Below are positions 51,324-61,490 of a stretch of 64,000 bases of DNA, piece after piece. The notes under the pieces are model-generated. The model saw only the letters and a program-made list of their open reading frames with translations, was not told the origin of the DNA and did not search any database. Made by a program: the position numbers and the translations under genes. Position 1 is the stretch's first letter; every line of letters starts with the position of its first letter. The stretch is taken from positions 1,718,328-1,782,327 of the forward strand of contig VWZF01005531.1 of assembly GCA_013396755.1 (NCBI GenBank). Direction: 5' to 3'. The DNA is from Sclerurus mexicanus (taxonomy: Eukaryota > Chordata > Aves > Passeriformes > Furnariidae).

Positions 51324-53576
51324 TGGCATGGCTAATCTTTTTTTAATAAAATATCCTAGTTTCCTTTGATTAGCACTGTACAGGTGTAGCAATGGCACCC
51401 GTATCAGGATCCAGATAATGAGATAAAATCTTGGCAGAAAGCAGGGCTGAGACACTGTGCTTGGCTGTGGGGTGAGCTTTATTTTATCCCTTACACTTTG
51501 GTGTCTCTAACCACATACAAACCCACATTTAGTCAGTTACAATCCAGATAATATTTTGCTTTTGTCATACCCTGTTTTCTCAGAACGCTCTTTCAAATAG
51601 TCTCCTCCACTCTGGGGAATAACATTTCCCAACAAGCATCTTTGTGACCTGTGGGACTCACATCCCCGTGTACGCTTTATCATTTTAGGCAGTAGTAGAA
51701 TGTGACTGTTCAGAAATGGGAGGCTTTGAAGACCTCTTATGGCTAAGAAGTAGCTGCAGGTTAAGGCATTCTGTGATGCAACTAAAAATCTTCCTGAGGT
51801 TTTGTGCTCATGGGGAGCTCTGCACTCATATTGTTGAGCCTCAAGGTTATTGTTTTGGCATAGGCTCAAAGAAAGAAGTAAGGCAATGATTCTTTAAAAT
51901 ATCAGGTCTTTTGCTTTTTGTTCTTAGAGTTTACATAAAATGAAGATCCAAGCGAAAAACACTTGAAGAGTAAAGAGAAACTCTGATTTGTAAGTATACA
52001 CAGAATGAACAAAAGCCTTGGTTTGCAAAGCTTTTAAAAGAATGTTTGCAACTTCAGGAAAAAAAATTCAGTTGTCTATTTGCTTTGTTTTGAGAACATT
52101 TTAAAGCTTTTCTGCACAACTGTTTTCTCTTTGTGTTTTGTAATTTCCTAGTACAGGAAAACATTGCTTCATTCTTTTTTTCATATTGCTACCCTGTAGT
52201 TCTGCAGTGCCTTCTAAAATCGAGAGGCAACGCATTTAGTTTTCATCCATCTTTGTATGTGTGTGTTTGACATCATCCGGTCTCTGCAAAAACCAGAAGG
52301 GTTTGTCCTTTCTGTTAAGATACAGCTAGGGAGGTAAATGATGATTTTTAGGTTTCCATTTTTTTTAATGCAAAAATGGTGTAAATCTCCAATGAGAGAT
52401 GACTAACTCAACATGTTTTTCCATCCCATTTGTTCTTCAATAGACCGAATTTAAACTACAGAGCATCAGTATAATGTTGACACAGCCTGCTAGACATCAG
52501 TCAAAGAGGTACAGAATGACTTAGAGGAATCACCAAAAGTTGTTTGCAAAAAATCAATATCTAAATGCAAACATGCACTTGATATTTCATATTTTTTTGT
52601 ATTTTTCATGTTTTCCACTAAGCAGGTTCTAATACTTCAAACTTCAGGAGTGTGCAGTTATTTTGAAATGAAAAGAATTCTGTAATTACTCTTGTGGCAT
52701 AGCCTGCATTACCATAACACAACGTGGAATTAGAGGAAATTAAAATGCAATTATAATGCCCAGAAAGCATTGCTGAGGCTAAATGAGGATATCTGTGAAA
52801 CAAATGCAGATCTTAAACAGACTTTTGTTAAAAAAAAATTGTATTTTGCACTCTAGCCTAGTCTAGTTCAGTGCAGAAATGTCAGTCCTAACAAACATTC
52901 ATTTTTCAATTTTATTAAGTCTGTCAAAAGCAGAAATCTTTCCTTTGAATTGAACTTTTTTCCCCTCCAAATTCAAATGAAACTTCTCAGCTGGGTTCAT
53001 GCAGGCTTCAAATGCTTCTTCTGCAGGACCCAACTGTCAGAACACATGAAAATCTGTGTGAAGCCTGCCAGTCTCTCAGCAGACGTGTACGGGGGGATAA
53101 ATTTTACAAACCCTTGTTATACAGAGAAGAGCTCCGTGTTTGGCAGAGATTGTAAGAGTGTCATCATTTCTGACAAATGAGGCGGGTTTTTTTTAGTAAG
53201 TTGATATAATGTTGATGTAACATAATGGTGACTCACGGACCTGGTTGGGAAAATGGCATTCAATGAAGGGAACAAGCCAGTGACAGGCTGATCTGGATTG
53301 CTAAGTCAGGTACAAACTAGCAACATGCATTTTACCATTGCAAATTTGTTCATCTAAAAAGCAAATAGGAGCTTAATGGCAGCTCACTGAGGAGCCACAG
53401 GTATGACTGGAATGAAGAGAGAATAAATATCTTCTGTCTCTTATCTCTATTTATCTCCAGGTATCTACAGGGGAATTCAAAATTTCACGAAGGGTTTTTA
53501 TATCTGAAGAGAGAACCAGAAGCATATAAAATGCCTGAAAGCTGAAGCTGTACAAATTCTGTCCAGAATTGTGGTT
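51324..53576. other. Noncoding stretch, nothing identified
   Basis: No exon or interspersed repeat was recognised. Confidence 0.5.
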
Positions 53577-53613
53577 CTTTTTTTTTCTTTTTGCTTTCTT
53601 TTTTTTTTTTTTT
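53577..53613 (+). repeat. Pyrimidine / poly(T) tract
   Basis: Interrupted T-runs with C and G interruptions. The Lys-rich minus-strand ORFs across it are artefacts of this tract. Confidence 0.9.
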
Positions 53614-53723
53614 CCAATAGTAGGATAAATAACAGTAAGATAAAAGAGAAACAAGTTCCTGAAGGTTGGAATGAATGTTTTTCATTTGAAAAATTTTGAC
53701 AGAGACCAAATTGTTTTCATAAA

Positions 53724-53872
53724 TCATAGAATCACACAATGGTTTGGGATGAGAGACCTTAAAGATCATTTATTTCCACCTGCCCTGCTATGGGAAGGGA
53801 CACCTTCTACTAGACCAGGTTGCTCAAAGTCCCATCCAACCTGGCCTTGAACACTGCCAGGGATGGAGCATA
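53724..53872 (-). mobile_element. Short CR1 3' end fragment
   Basis: Begins TCATAGAATCACACAATGG and continues 'gggacaccttctactagaccaggttgctcaaagtcccatccaacctggccttgaacac', then stops. The wording is close to the nested CR1 at 41531, so it is probably the same subfamily. Only about 150 bases of the 3' end are present. Confidence 0.92.
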
Positions 53873-56549
53873 ATGACTTGTTCTAGCCTGCAGAAAGCTG
53901 TCGTTGGCTGTGCTGCACAGTCACAAGAAATGAGTATGATGGCCTTATCCACACTGACAACTGATGAATCTTGAATGCACAAGAATCTTTATTCTGATCA
54001 TACTTCTGAAAGAACTCTGGCCCCTTGGCAATCTACCTCCTTTGTCAGCCTAAAACACAGCTATTTTTTCAATTGTCCCTAAACCCTTGGCACCAGCACT
54101 GAAAAGAAATGGTGCCCACCATTGCCTCATGGCCGTTCAAGGCACATGTCCAGCAGAAGTTTAGCCAAGTGATGAGACTTAATACAGAGAAGACCAAACC
54201 TTGCTCCAAGACTTGAGCAATATCACTGAACAGGCAGTTGCCAGAATGGGTAGGAAGGCACAAAAACAAGAACAGCTCCCTGAGGAGAAACTCTCTGCCT
54301 TTAGATGTGCAAGGAAATAAACCCTTTCTGTGCTCCTTCTGTTCTTACAGATGTCAAGAGCTAAAATTAGTGTGTGTGAGGGGAATCTGCCTGGCTGAGA
54401 CGTATCTGCAAAGCACCCTCTTGACAAAGCTCCTTGGTGCTTCAGACATTGTTTGGGACAGTGGTGTGTGGGGACAAGGCAAGAAGGGAGGAGACTGAAG
54501 TGTAACTCTCTGACCAGGGTACAATCCCTCTATAAAATGTAAGATAATTTTCATATTACTTAAACCCCCTAGTTTTAAGCAAGCTGGATCCAGTGCTGAA
54601 GCAAGTACTGAAGAACTGTTACAGCCAGCAAGAACTTACACCAGTTGACATTGGCAAGGGGCTAAGCAGCACAGGGAAAGACCAGTTCTTAGGCAGCTTG
54701 ATACCACTCTCACAGGTCTCTTCTGGTGTTCTTCCTCTGCTGTGAGATATTCTCCAGCACTTGGAAACTTCTATGGCTCGTGTTTCTGGTGAGGTTCAGT
54801 ATATAGCCTTATGTCATATAATCAATCAGTCTTGTAAGACCAGCATTAATTCTCATTTCATGTTCCTGTTTCTAAATTCTGGCAAAAGGACTTGTTAGTT
54901 GTATTTCAGGTCATTAGGTTATAGCTTTGTGAATGTCATTACAACAGGAAACCTAATTTCACCAGCAAGCAGTGTTTCCTCTGTGAAACATACCCTGTGT
55001 CATGCTATACTCTGTATTCATCACGCAATGATATTTTGGTGGGATGCCTGTTATCTTGGGGAGCTGATAATCTCCTATCATAGCTGCTGGTAGCTTTTAT
55101 TTTGAAGATTAATGAAAATTACATTTCCTGAAGATTTTTACAATGTAGGCATTTAGCAATGACCACAAAATTCTGCAGAAACCTGCGTTTCAGTGTCCCA
55201 GTTGCTTATTTGCAGAGAGGAATAGATCTCTTGCTGTCGCCTTAATTGCAATGTCTGAGGAAAATATCAGTTTTCTAACTTATGCTTATCCGTTCTTACT
55301 GCCTTCAGTTCAGGTTTCACCGTCGGGCTCCAAAAGGTGACCATGAGGTTCTTCCTCTCCAAGTGCAGCCTTGCTGCTGGGGCTGCTCACACCAACCCAC
55401 ATTTCCAGCACGTTGCCTTTAGGGCTGTGGCACTTTTAAAACTTTTAAACTTTAAATACGGATTTAAAATCAAAACAGTGTGGTAATGTCACTTTTTAGA
55501 GAGATCTTTTCAAATTTAAGCTTAACAACTTGGAGAAATGGATGAAGAGCTACTGCTAATCCCTTCTGACTTTCATGACTGTGAGGCTGAAACACAACTT
55601 GGAAATGAGAACAGAACTGGTAGGAACTTGCACAGTTTCTGATGCAAGAGCTGCAGTGTGCCAATCTGCCATGGTTTTGAGAAAAAGTTCTTTCCTTGCA
55701 ACCCACTGTACTTCTCCTCATACGCTGGAAGGAGTTGTCCACGTATCTCTGAAATGTAGGATCAAACAGAGAAGCATATCAATTTGAGATGTGGCAGTTG
55801 TAGTAATATTGATTATAATAAAATATCTGGAGCCTTAGATGCATTGAGACAGCTATAGAATAACAAACTTTTCAATGTGCAAAGAGGTCTTGATTACCCT
55901 AATGGCCCTGAGCACCAGGACAGCACTGCCCATACTACTTGGTCTGGCAGGATCTGAGCAAGATCTCCATGGAATCTAGATATCCATGGGGTTTAATCCC
56001 TTACTCAGATAAACTGTCCACAGAGAAGAGGGAGTGTGTGCAAAACTGAGCTCTCAGTAACAAACAAAATTTGTAGCTTTGATAGAGCAACATATGGCTG
56101 TTATCTGGCTCTGGGAAGGACAGATTTGTGTTGCAAATAAACAAATTGATGAATAAGAAGCAGAACTCAAACAAGATCTTTGATCTTCACTATAAAAGCA
56201 TGCAGATGCTCAGAAGAGAGGAGAACTAATAACACAGCACAAAACCACCACAATCATGTAATTTCTCTGAGGATCTTTTCTTCCCATGTATTATTGACTC
56301 ATAATACATTTGTTTTTAAGTGTATGGCTAGCAATGTCTTGAGAACTGAGCAGCTTCTCTGCCCAACCTCTTCTTCCATTTTTCTCTAGGCTGAAGGATG
56401 TTTGGATAAAACTACTGGTTACAGCTACAGTACTGTTGCAGTACAGGTGCCATCTGTGAGATTTCAGGATTATTCTTTGCACAAGAGCCGGGTGAAAAGC
56501 GCTGCTGGCTTTTTAGGTAGGTCCTCTCATTCCTCCTTTATCTTAGTCT
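53873..56549. other. Region upstream of the GPR141 coding exon
   Basis: If GPR141 has upstream noncoding exons, as in mammals, this is intron. No supported exon, promoter element or repeat was recognised. Confidence 0.5.
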
Positions 56550-56571
56550 TTCTGTATTCTTTCATTTCTAG
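56550..56571 (+). other. GPR141: Splice acceptor of the GPR141 coding exon
   Basis: A long pyrimidine-rich tract (from about 56521) ends TTTCATTTCTAG at 56571, three bases before the ATG. It implies at least one upstream noncoding exon and a coding region carried in a single terminal exon, the usual layout for this gene. Confidence 0.8.
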
Positions 56572-56574
56572 AAC

Positions 56575-57519
56575 ATGTACAGGGAAGATTTCAGGAACAT
56601 GACTGAGGAGACTGGGAACAGCAGTGACTCCTCCTCGGCCTTCATTCACACCAGCGCCATGAGCACCATCCTGATTACTGTCTACTCAGTTGCCTTTGCT
56701 GGAGGTGGAATCGGGTCCATCACAATGTCGTTTGTGCTGGTCAAGATGAACACTCTGTCTGTGACCACTACTGCCATCATTAACCTGGTCGTGGTGCACA
56801 GCCTCCTCCTCTTCACGATGCCCTTCCGCATCCACTATTACATCCACAAGAGGTGGATATTTAAGATGCCACTTTGCAGAATGGTGAGTGCGATGGTGCA
56901 CATCCACATGTACCTGACCTTCCTGTTCTACGTGATCACACTGGTGAGCCGGTGGCTCATCTTCTTCCAATGGAAGGACAAAGTGGAGTTTTACAGGAAG
57001 CTGCACGCGATCGCGGCAAGCGCTGCAGTGTGGGTCTTTGCCATGGTCTTTGTGGTGCCGGTCTTTTCCTTCCAGTATGGACGCTCAGGCTCATACAATG
57101 ACACGACATGCTTCAGGTTCCACAGAGAACTACAATGGAACAGTGTGAAAGTCCTGAACTACGTTGTAATTGTAGTTGTCGCCTGCATTTCTTGTGTCCT
57201 CTTGGGCCTGCAGATTTTCATCCTGGTAAAAGTGAGGAGAAAACTTTCCACTTCCCTCTGGTCACACCAAGAGTTCTGGGCCCAGGTGAAAAACATGATT
57301 TTCATCTGGGTCATCATAATGTGCTTCCTTCCCTATCACCTCTTTAGGGTCTACTACATAGTGTACTTGAGGGATGTTGTCCAGTTAGAAAGCTACAATG
57401 AGGTTTTTTTGAGCTTGACTGCCCTGAGCTGTCTGGACCTGCTGTCATTCGTGCTCAGTGGAAGCCGCTTCTTCAAGCAGAAAGTGGAGATCCTCCGCAG
57501 CAGGTTGCCTTGCTGCTAG
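56575..57519 (+). CDS. GPR141: Probable G-protein-coupled receptor 141
   Basis: An intact 314-residue seven-transmembrane class A receptor. GPR141 is an orphan of the plasma membrane, expressed mainly in myeloid cells in mammals; its ligand and coupling are not established. The closest remembered family member is mammalian GPR141 (about 305 aa). Shared blocks include a VKMNT run after TM1, INLVVVHS in TM2, HIHMYLTFLFYV in TM3, DKVEFYRKLHA before TM4 and SHQEFWAQ before TM6. Approximate helices: TM1 31-56, TM2 62-88, TM3 103-130, TM4 145-165, TM5 191-217, TM6 238-261, TM7 275-297. C101 and C179 are the expected TM3-ECL2 disulfide. Sequons are at N8, N15 and N175. The DRY position is SRW (125-127); TM6 has FLPYH (251-255). 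The NPxxY position is DLLSF, as in mammalian GPR141. The C-terminus is short and ends in CC. Translation may start at M1 (56575) or M9 (56599, same frame). Confidence 0.95.
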   Translation: MYREDFRNMTEETGNSSDSSSAFIHTSAMSTILITVYSVAFAGGGIGSITMSFVLVKMNTLSVTTTAIINLVVVHSLLLFTMPFRIHYYIHKRWIFKMPLCRMVSAMVHIHMYLTFLFYVITLVSRWLIFFQWKDKVEFYRKLHAIAASAAVWVFAMVFVVPVFSFQYGRSGSYNDTTCFRFHRELQWNSVKVLNYVVIVVVACISCVLLGLQIFILVKVRRKLSTSLWSHQEFWAQVKNMIFIWVIIMCFLPYHLFRVYYIVYLRDVVQLESYNEVFLSLTALSCLDLLSFVLSGSRFFKQKVEILRSRLPCC

Positions 57520-58080
57520 TGCCAGCCTCCTGCAGAACTGGCACTGGGGGAGGATGGTGATGGGTAGGCATGACAAACCCTCTACTCAGCAAGTCCTGGG
57601 GGGCCCTGGAAACACTCACACAGGGATCTGCACACCAGCTCCCTGAACTGCCTCCAGTGCCTCAGCTGGTACTGGAAAGTGACCCCAGGGATCTCCTCAC
57701 GGCGCTGCACAGCGCGTTGTGGAGGGACCTGGAGAAGAGGGAAGAAAGATCATGGGCTTTTCTGTCTTTTTTTTTTTATTATTATTATTTTTACATTAAG
57801 GTTTGTGAAGTCAAAGGCACTAGGAGGAGACTTGAGAATTTGCAGTGTAGAAACACAAATGGAAAAGCAGTTTTTTATGGGCTAAGGTACAGATTTTTGA
57901 GGCTTAAAGAGATGTATAATTTCCCCATGCATATCTCCACAAGTTCTCATAAAATATCAGGGAAACTGTAGTTCCTCCTGAGTAGATGTGTTCCTTCACT
58001 GTAAAGAAAAGTGTAACTTTCTAAGTGAACTGAACAAATAAACAAACTATTTAAAACTAAACCAGCAATAAATAGTTATT
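57520..58080 (+). other. GPR141: GPR141 3' UTR and poly(A) signals
   Basis: Two AATAAA hexamers at 58037-58042 and 58067-58072 lie about 0.5 kb after the stop codon and would give a 3' UTR of ordinary length. A T-run passing into (ATT)n lies at about 57767-57792. A CR1 begins shortly after the second hexamer. Confidence 0.6.
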
Positions 58081-58105
58081 TATTAAAATATTTTTTTCAA
58101 AATCA

Positions 58106-58740
58106 CCTTTTGAAGATGGTATCACTAGCCAAACTGTTCTTGAATATCTCCAGTGACGGAGACTCCACAACTTCACTGGCCAGTCTGTTCCAGCGCTCAG
58201 TCATGCGCATGGTAAAGCAACTCTTGCTCATATTCATGTGGAATTTCATGTGCACCAGTTTCTGCCTGTTACCTTTCGTCCTATTGCTCGGCACCACCAA
58301 GAAGAGCCCGGCTCCACCCTCTCGGCACCCTCCTTTCAGATATTTATAGACATTGATGAGGGGCCCTTTCAGTCATCTCTTCTCAGGGCTGAACAGGCAC
58401 AAGTCTCTCAGCCTTTCTCATAAAAGACATGCTGAGATGCTTCAGTAGAGCAGTAGAAATGCTCATCTTCATAGCCCTCTGCTGGACCCGCTCCAGAAGC
58501 TCCATGTCTCTCTTGTACTGGGGATCCCAGAACTGGACACAGCACTTGAGATGTGCCTCACCAGGGTTGAACAGAGGTGCAGGATCAGCTCCCTCGATCT
58601 GCTGGCCATGCTCTTCCTAAAGCACCCCAGGACACCATTTGCCTTCTTGGCCACAAGGGCACACTGCTGGCTCATGGACAGCTTGTTGTCCACCAGGACT
58701 TCTAGGTCCTTCTCTGCAGCCCTGGAAAGCAGCTCTGTGA
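58106..58740 (-). mobile_element. CR1 LINE fragment, subfamily differing from the others
   Basis: Antisense CR1 text runs through 'ggccagtctgttccagcgctcagtcatgcgcatggtaaagcaa', 'tgcctgttacctttcgtcctattgctcggcaccaccaagaagagcc', 'tcagatatttatagacattgatgag', 'ctcttgtactggggatcccagaactggacacagcac', 'gatctgctggccatgctcttcctaaagcaccccagg' and 'gtccaccaggacttctaggtccttctc'. No TCATAGAAT-type tail is visible at the left border, so the 3' terminus is lost or the subfamily differs. The element sits directly downstream of the GPR141 poly(A) signals, in the opposite orientation. Confidence 0.92.
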
Positions 58741-60698
58741 AATTTGTTAAGAATTCAGCTCACTGCTTGGGAATAAAATGTGCACTGTACTCAGCTCTGC
58801 TTGGAACCCATCCCAAGTGCAGGCTCACCTCAATATCTTCTACTTAAGCCCACAATTTGAGTTTACGGTGTTTTTAATGAATTTACATATGCAAATTTAT
58901 GTATCAAGGTTTTTTTCAAACATTAATGCAAAAAATGAGAAATAATGGTTCACTGATTTACCAGTCTGCATGTGTGAAGGAAAGGAAGGGATGAGGGAAA
59001 GGAAGCTGTTGGCATTTTTGTGGAAACTGGAACAACCTCAGCTTACCAACACTGTCTCCCTTCCTCCCTGTCAATACTTACTGTTCCATGACAATATAGA
59101 ATCGTGATATTGTTTATGTCACCCTGCCATAATGGAGATAGAAACTTGCATACTTTGTGTTTGTATTGACTTTATTATAAATGTCTTTTACTGCATGAAT
59201 TTAATCTCATTAGGGAGCAGAGTTAATTAGAAGAGCAGTTTCTCATTACAAATGTAACCCATACATATGCAGAGACTCATTAACTCTGGTGTTATCTTCT
59301 CTGTGTGCACTGTTGTAATAAATAAAGAGGCAATTTACTATAGCACTGCTCTGATATTCAACAATATGCTCCTTTCAGGGCTGCTGAATGGCTGTGGCAC
59401 ACTTTTCATGCACTTTGCTTTGTCTCAACAATAATCAACCTGGGAACTCAGTCAGAAATAAAATAATGAAAAACAATCACACGTGAAAGTGGCTTTCTCA
59501 TTCCATCTGCCACCGACAGGAGGCTGCAAATCTGAACTGATATTTCTTTCACTGAGCAGTGTTAATGTTCAATCGACTAAGAAGTTTGAAAAGCTGAGTC
59601 TTCTCTGGTGCTGCTGAAGAGTTAGACCTCTTTGTAATGCAGCAGTAGCAGTAGTGGACAATAAACAAGGATGCTGAACACCACCAGCAAACTTAACACC
59701 CTAATGGATGTGAAGTACAGAAAGCTAAAAATTACAAGACCAAGTGAAAAACGTGACAAGTGAAATTAGACAGCATGCAGTCAGTCAAAAAACTGTGAGG
59801 TGAAAAAGCCAAGCTGCGAGACAAAAAAGAATCTATAATCAACTATTCCTTGGTTAAATACCCCAAGCTGGTCATTCATGAGCATGTTTAACTACACAAG
59901 GGACACAAAAGAGTGGTAGTAGAGACATCTGAAGGAATACAGCATGTGAAATGCATCACCATAACAACACCTTTCACAAAAATGTGTAGGAGTGTGAAAC
60001 CACTGCATTTACTGGTGAAGAGAAAATGACAAAAGTAATAATTATGTTGGACCAAGGTGGTTTCATGTAATTTAACGTCAAGGGGTATTTTTGCTGTACC
60101 AGAAAAATCCTGAGCTGATAAAATAATAGCAAGGACAAAATCTTGTTCTGGAGGTCAGGATGTGTGTAGGAGCAGATGACGACCTCAATTTGTGTTACTA
60201 AATGTTCCACACTGGTAATTGCTTCAAGTTAGTTACTATATTTAGTAACCAATTTTAGTAACTTGAACCTTCACAAAGGTAGGAACATGAAGTAAAGATG
60301 TGGAGGAAAGGTTCACCTCTGTGGTATTAAGATGAGTTAAAATCAAAGCCAAAAATAGTAAAGTATCTCTCGAGATCATCTAGTCACATGCAGACAGTGC
60401 CTTGGCTAGTTCAAATGGCTGAGTCTAGAGGCAAATAATTGAAAAAAAAAATCTAGAAAGCAGTTTAGTGAATAAAAATCTCATTCATAATTGCATAAAA
60501 TGTGTTTTTAACACTGAGAGGCATGGGTTATTGCTGTCATATGTAGTATGACAACAGTTACAAGGTCGTGTACTACATAGGATAGCATAATTTCAAATAC
60601 AATTCAGTACAGCATCTCTTCATGAAACTGAGACATTCCATGGTTAACGATAAAGGAAGGAATGCAAAAAATGTGCCACTTCTGTTTTTCATTTTCAG
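58741..60698. other. Spacer between GPR141 and its relic paralogue
   Basis: No exon was seen. A small inverted repeat (GTTACTA 60232-60238, TAGTAAC 60243-60249, with a further TAGTAACTTG just downstream) lies near the right end. A pyrimidine tract ending TTTTCAG at 60698 is the fossil acceptor of the pseudogene. Confidence 0.5.
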
Positions 60699-61020
60699 CA
60701 ACCTTCAAAAGAAGAGTTTAGAAGGATGCCTAACAGCTGCATAACCCTGCAGAACCATTCCTCCAATGACACACGACCTCAGAGAAGCTCCACACTGCTC
60801 TCCTAGTCATGTACATCATCAACTTGGTTGGTGGCACCCTTGGGGTCATTCTGATGTCCCACCAGCTGTTCCAAAGGAGATCACAATCTGTGATGACCAT
60901 CATCATCATCATCAACCTCCTGGTGCTGCACACCTTTATGCTGCTCAGCATCCCCTTTCACCTCACCTATTACATTTTGTGTACCCTGCTTGCCCTGCTT
61001 GAGTACTGCAGAAGCGCACG
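60699..61020 (+). pseudogene. GPR141-like receptor, N-terminal relic
   Basis: Same architecture as GPR141. An acceptor (TTTTCATTTTCAG, ending 60698) is followed by an ATG at 60726 and an N-terminus with sequons NHS and NDT. That frame stops at a TAG (60804-60806). The TM1 frame is shifted: it is open from about 60797, with MYIINLVGGTLGVILMS, then IINLLVLHTFMLLSIPF and HLTYYI. This aligns with TM1-TM2 of the intact gene. Ten residues after YYI comes CR, matching the conserved TM3 cysteine and arginine of GPR141 (C101-R102). One extra isoleucine codon comes from an (ATC)n run near 60898-60913. At 61021 homology ends at an LTR. TM3 to the C-terminus are absent, so no receptor can be made. Tandem GPR141 copies are known elsewhere (mouse Gpr141b), so this is probably a dead local duplicate. 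Confidence 0.85.
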
Positions 61021-61490
61021 TGGCCCTGGGTCTGGCTGGGATGGAGTGACCTTGCACAGCATCAAGACTTTCTCTGTTTCCCACTCCGCCCCACAATGAA
61101 GGGGCTGGGTCTAGACAAGACAGTGGGAGAGAACACAGGTGGGGCAACTCACTCAAAGGGGACATAGGGATATTCTATGTCATATGTTGTGCTTGGCAGT
61201 GCAAAGTGAGGTAGCGGGAAAAGAGGGGAGGGAATTGACTAGTTTGTGACTGTTGCTCAGAGACTGGATGGACATCCATCTACTCGTGGGAGATAATCAG
61301 AGATTTCCGGCGTATTTGTTTTGGTTTTTGGGGTTTTTTCTCCTCTTTCCTTCATCTATTAAACTCTCTGCAGCTCAACTCCTGAATTTTGCTTTTGTTC
61401 TTCATATTCTCTCCCTCATCCTGCTGGGGGTGGAGAGGCGGGGAGAGCAGTTGTGTGGGTGCTCAGCTGCTGGCCAGGCCCAGCCCACCA
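61021..61490 (+). mobile_element. Avian endogenous-retrovirus LTR, apparently solo, diverged
   Basis: The sequence follows the layout of a familiar bird LTR. It starts TGGCCCTGGGTCTGGCTGGG (canonical start close to 'tgtcctgggttcggctggg'). In the middle is an 'aaaggggacatagggatattctatgtcatatg' block, then 'gttgctcagagactggatggacatc'. Next comes a T/G-rich stretch, then 'ttaaactctctgcagctcaactcctgaatttt', and near the end GGGGGTGGAGAGGCGGGGAG followed by 'gctcagctgctggcc'. The right edge (CCCACCA region) is approximate. No internal retroviral genes, primer-binding site or clear target duplication were seen, so it is probably a solo LTR. It abuts the GPR141-like pseudogene exactly where that homology stops. 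Confidence 0.75.

Noticed and set aside
53451..53769. Lys-rich minus-strand ORFs
   Set aside because: Translation of the poly(T)/pyrimidine tract at 53577-53613.
56686..57347. Other-frame and antisense ORFs within the GPR141 exon
   Set aside because: Shadows of the real coding frame, with no independent support.
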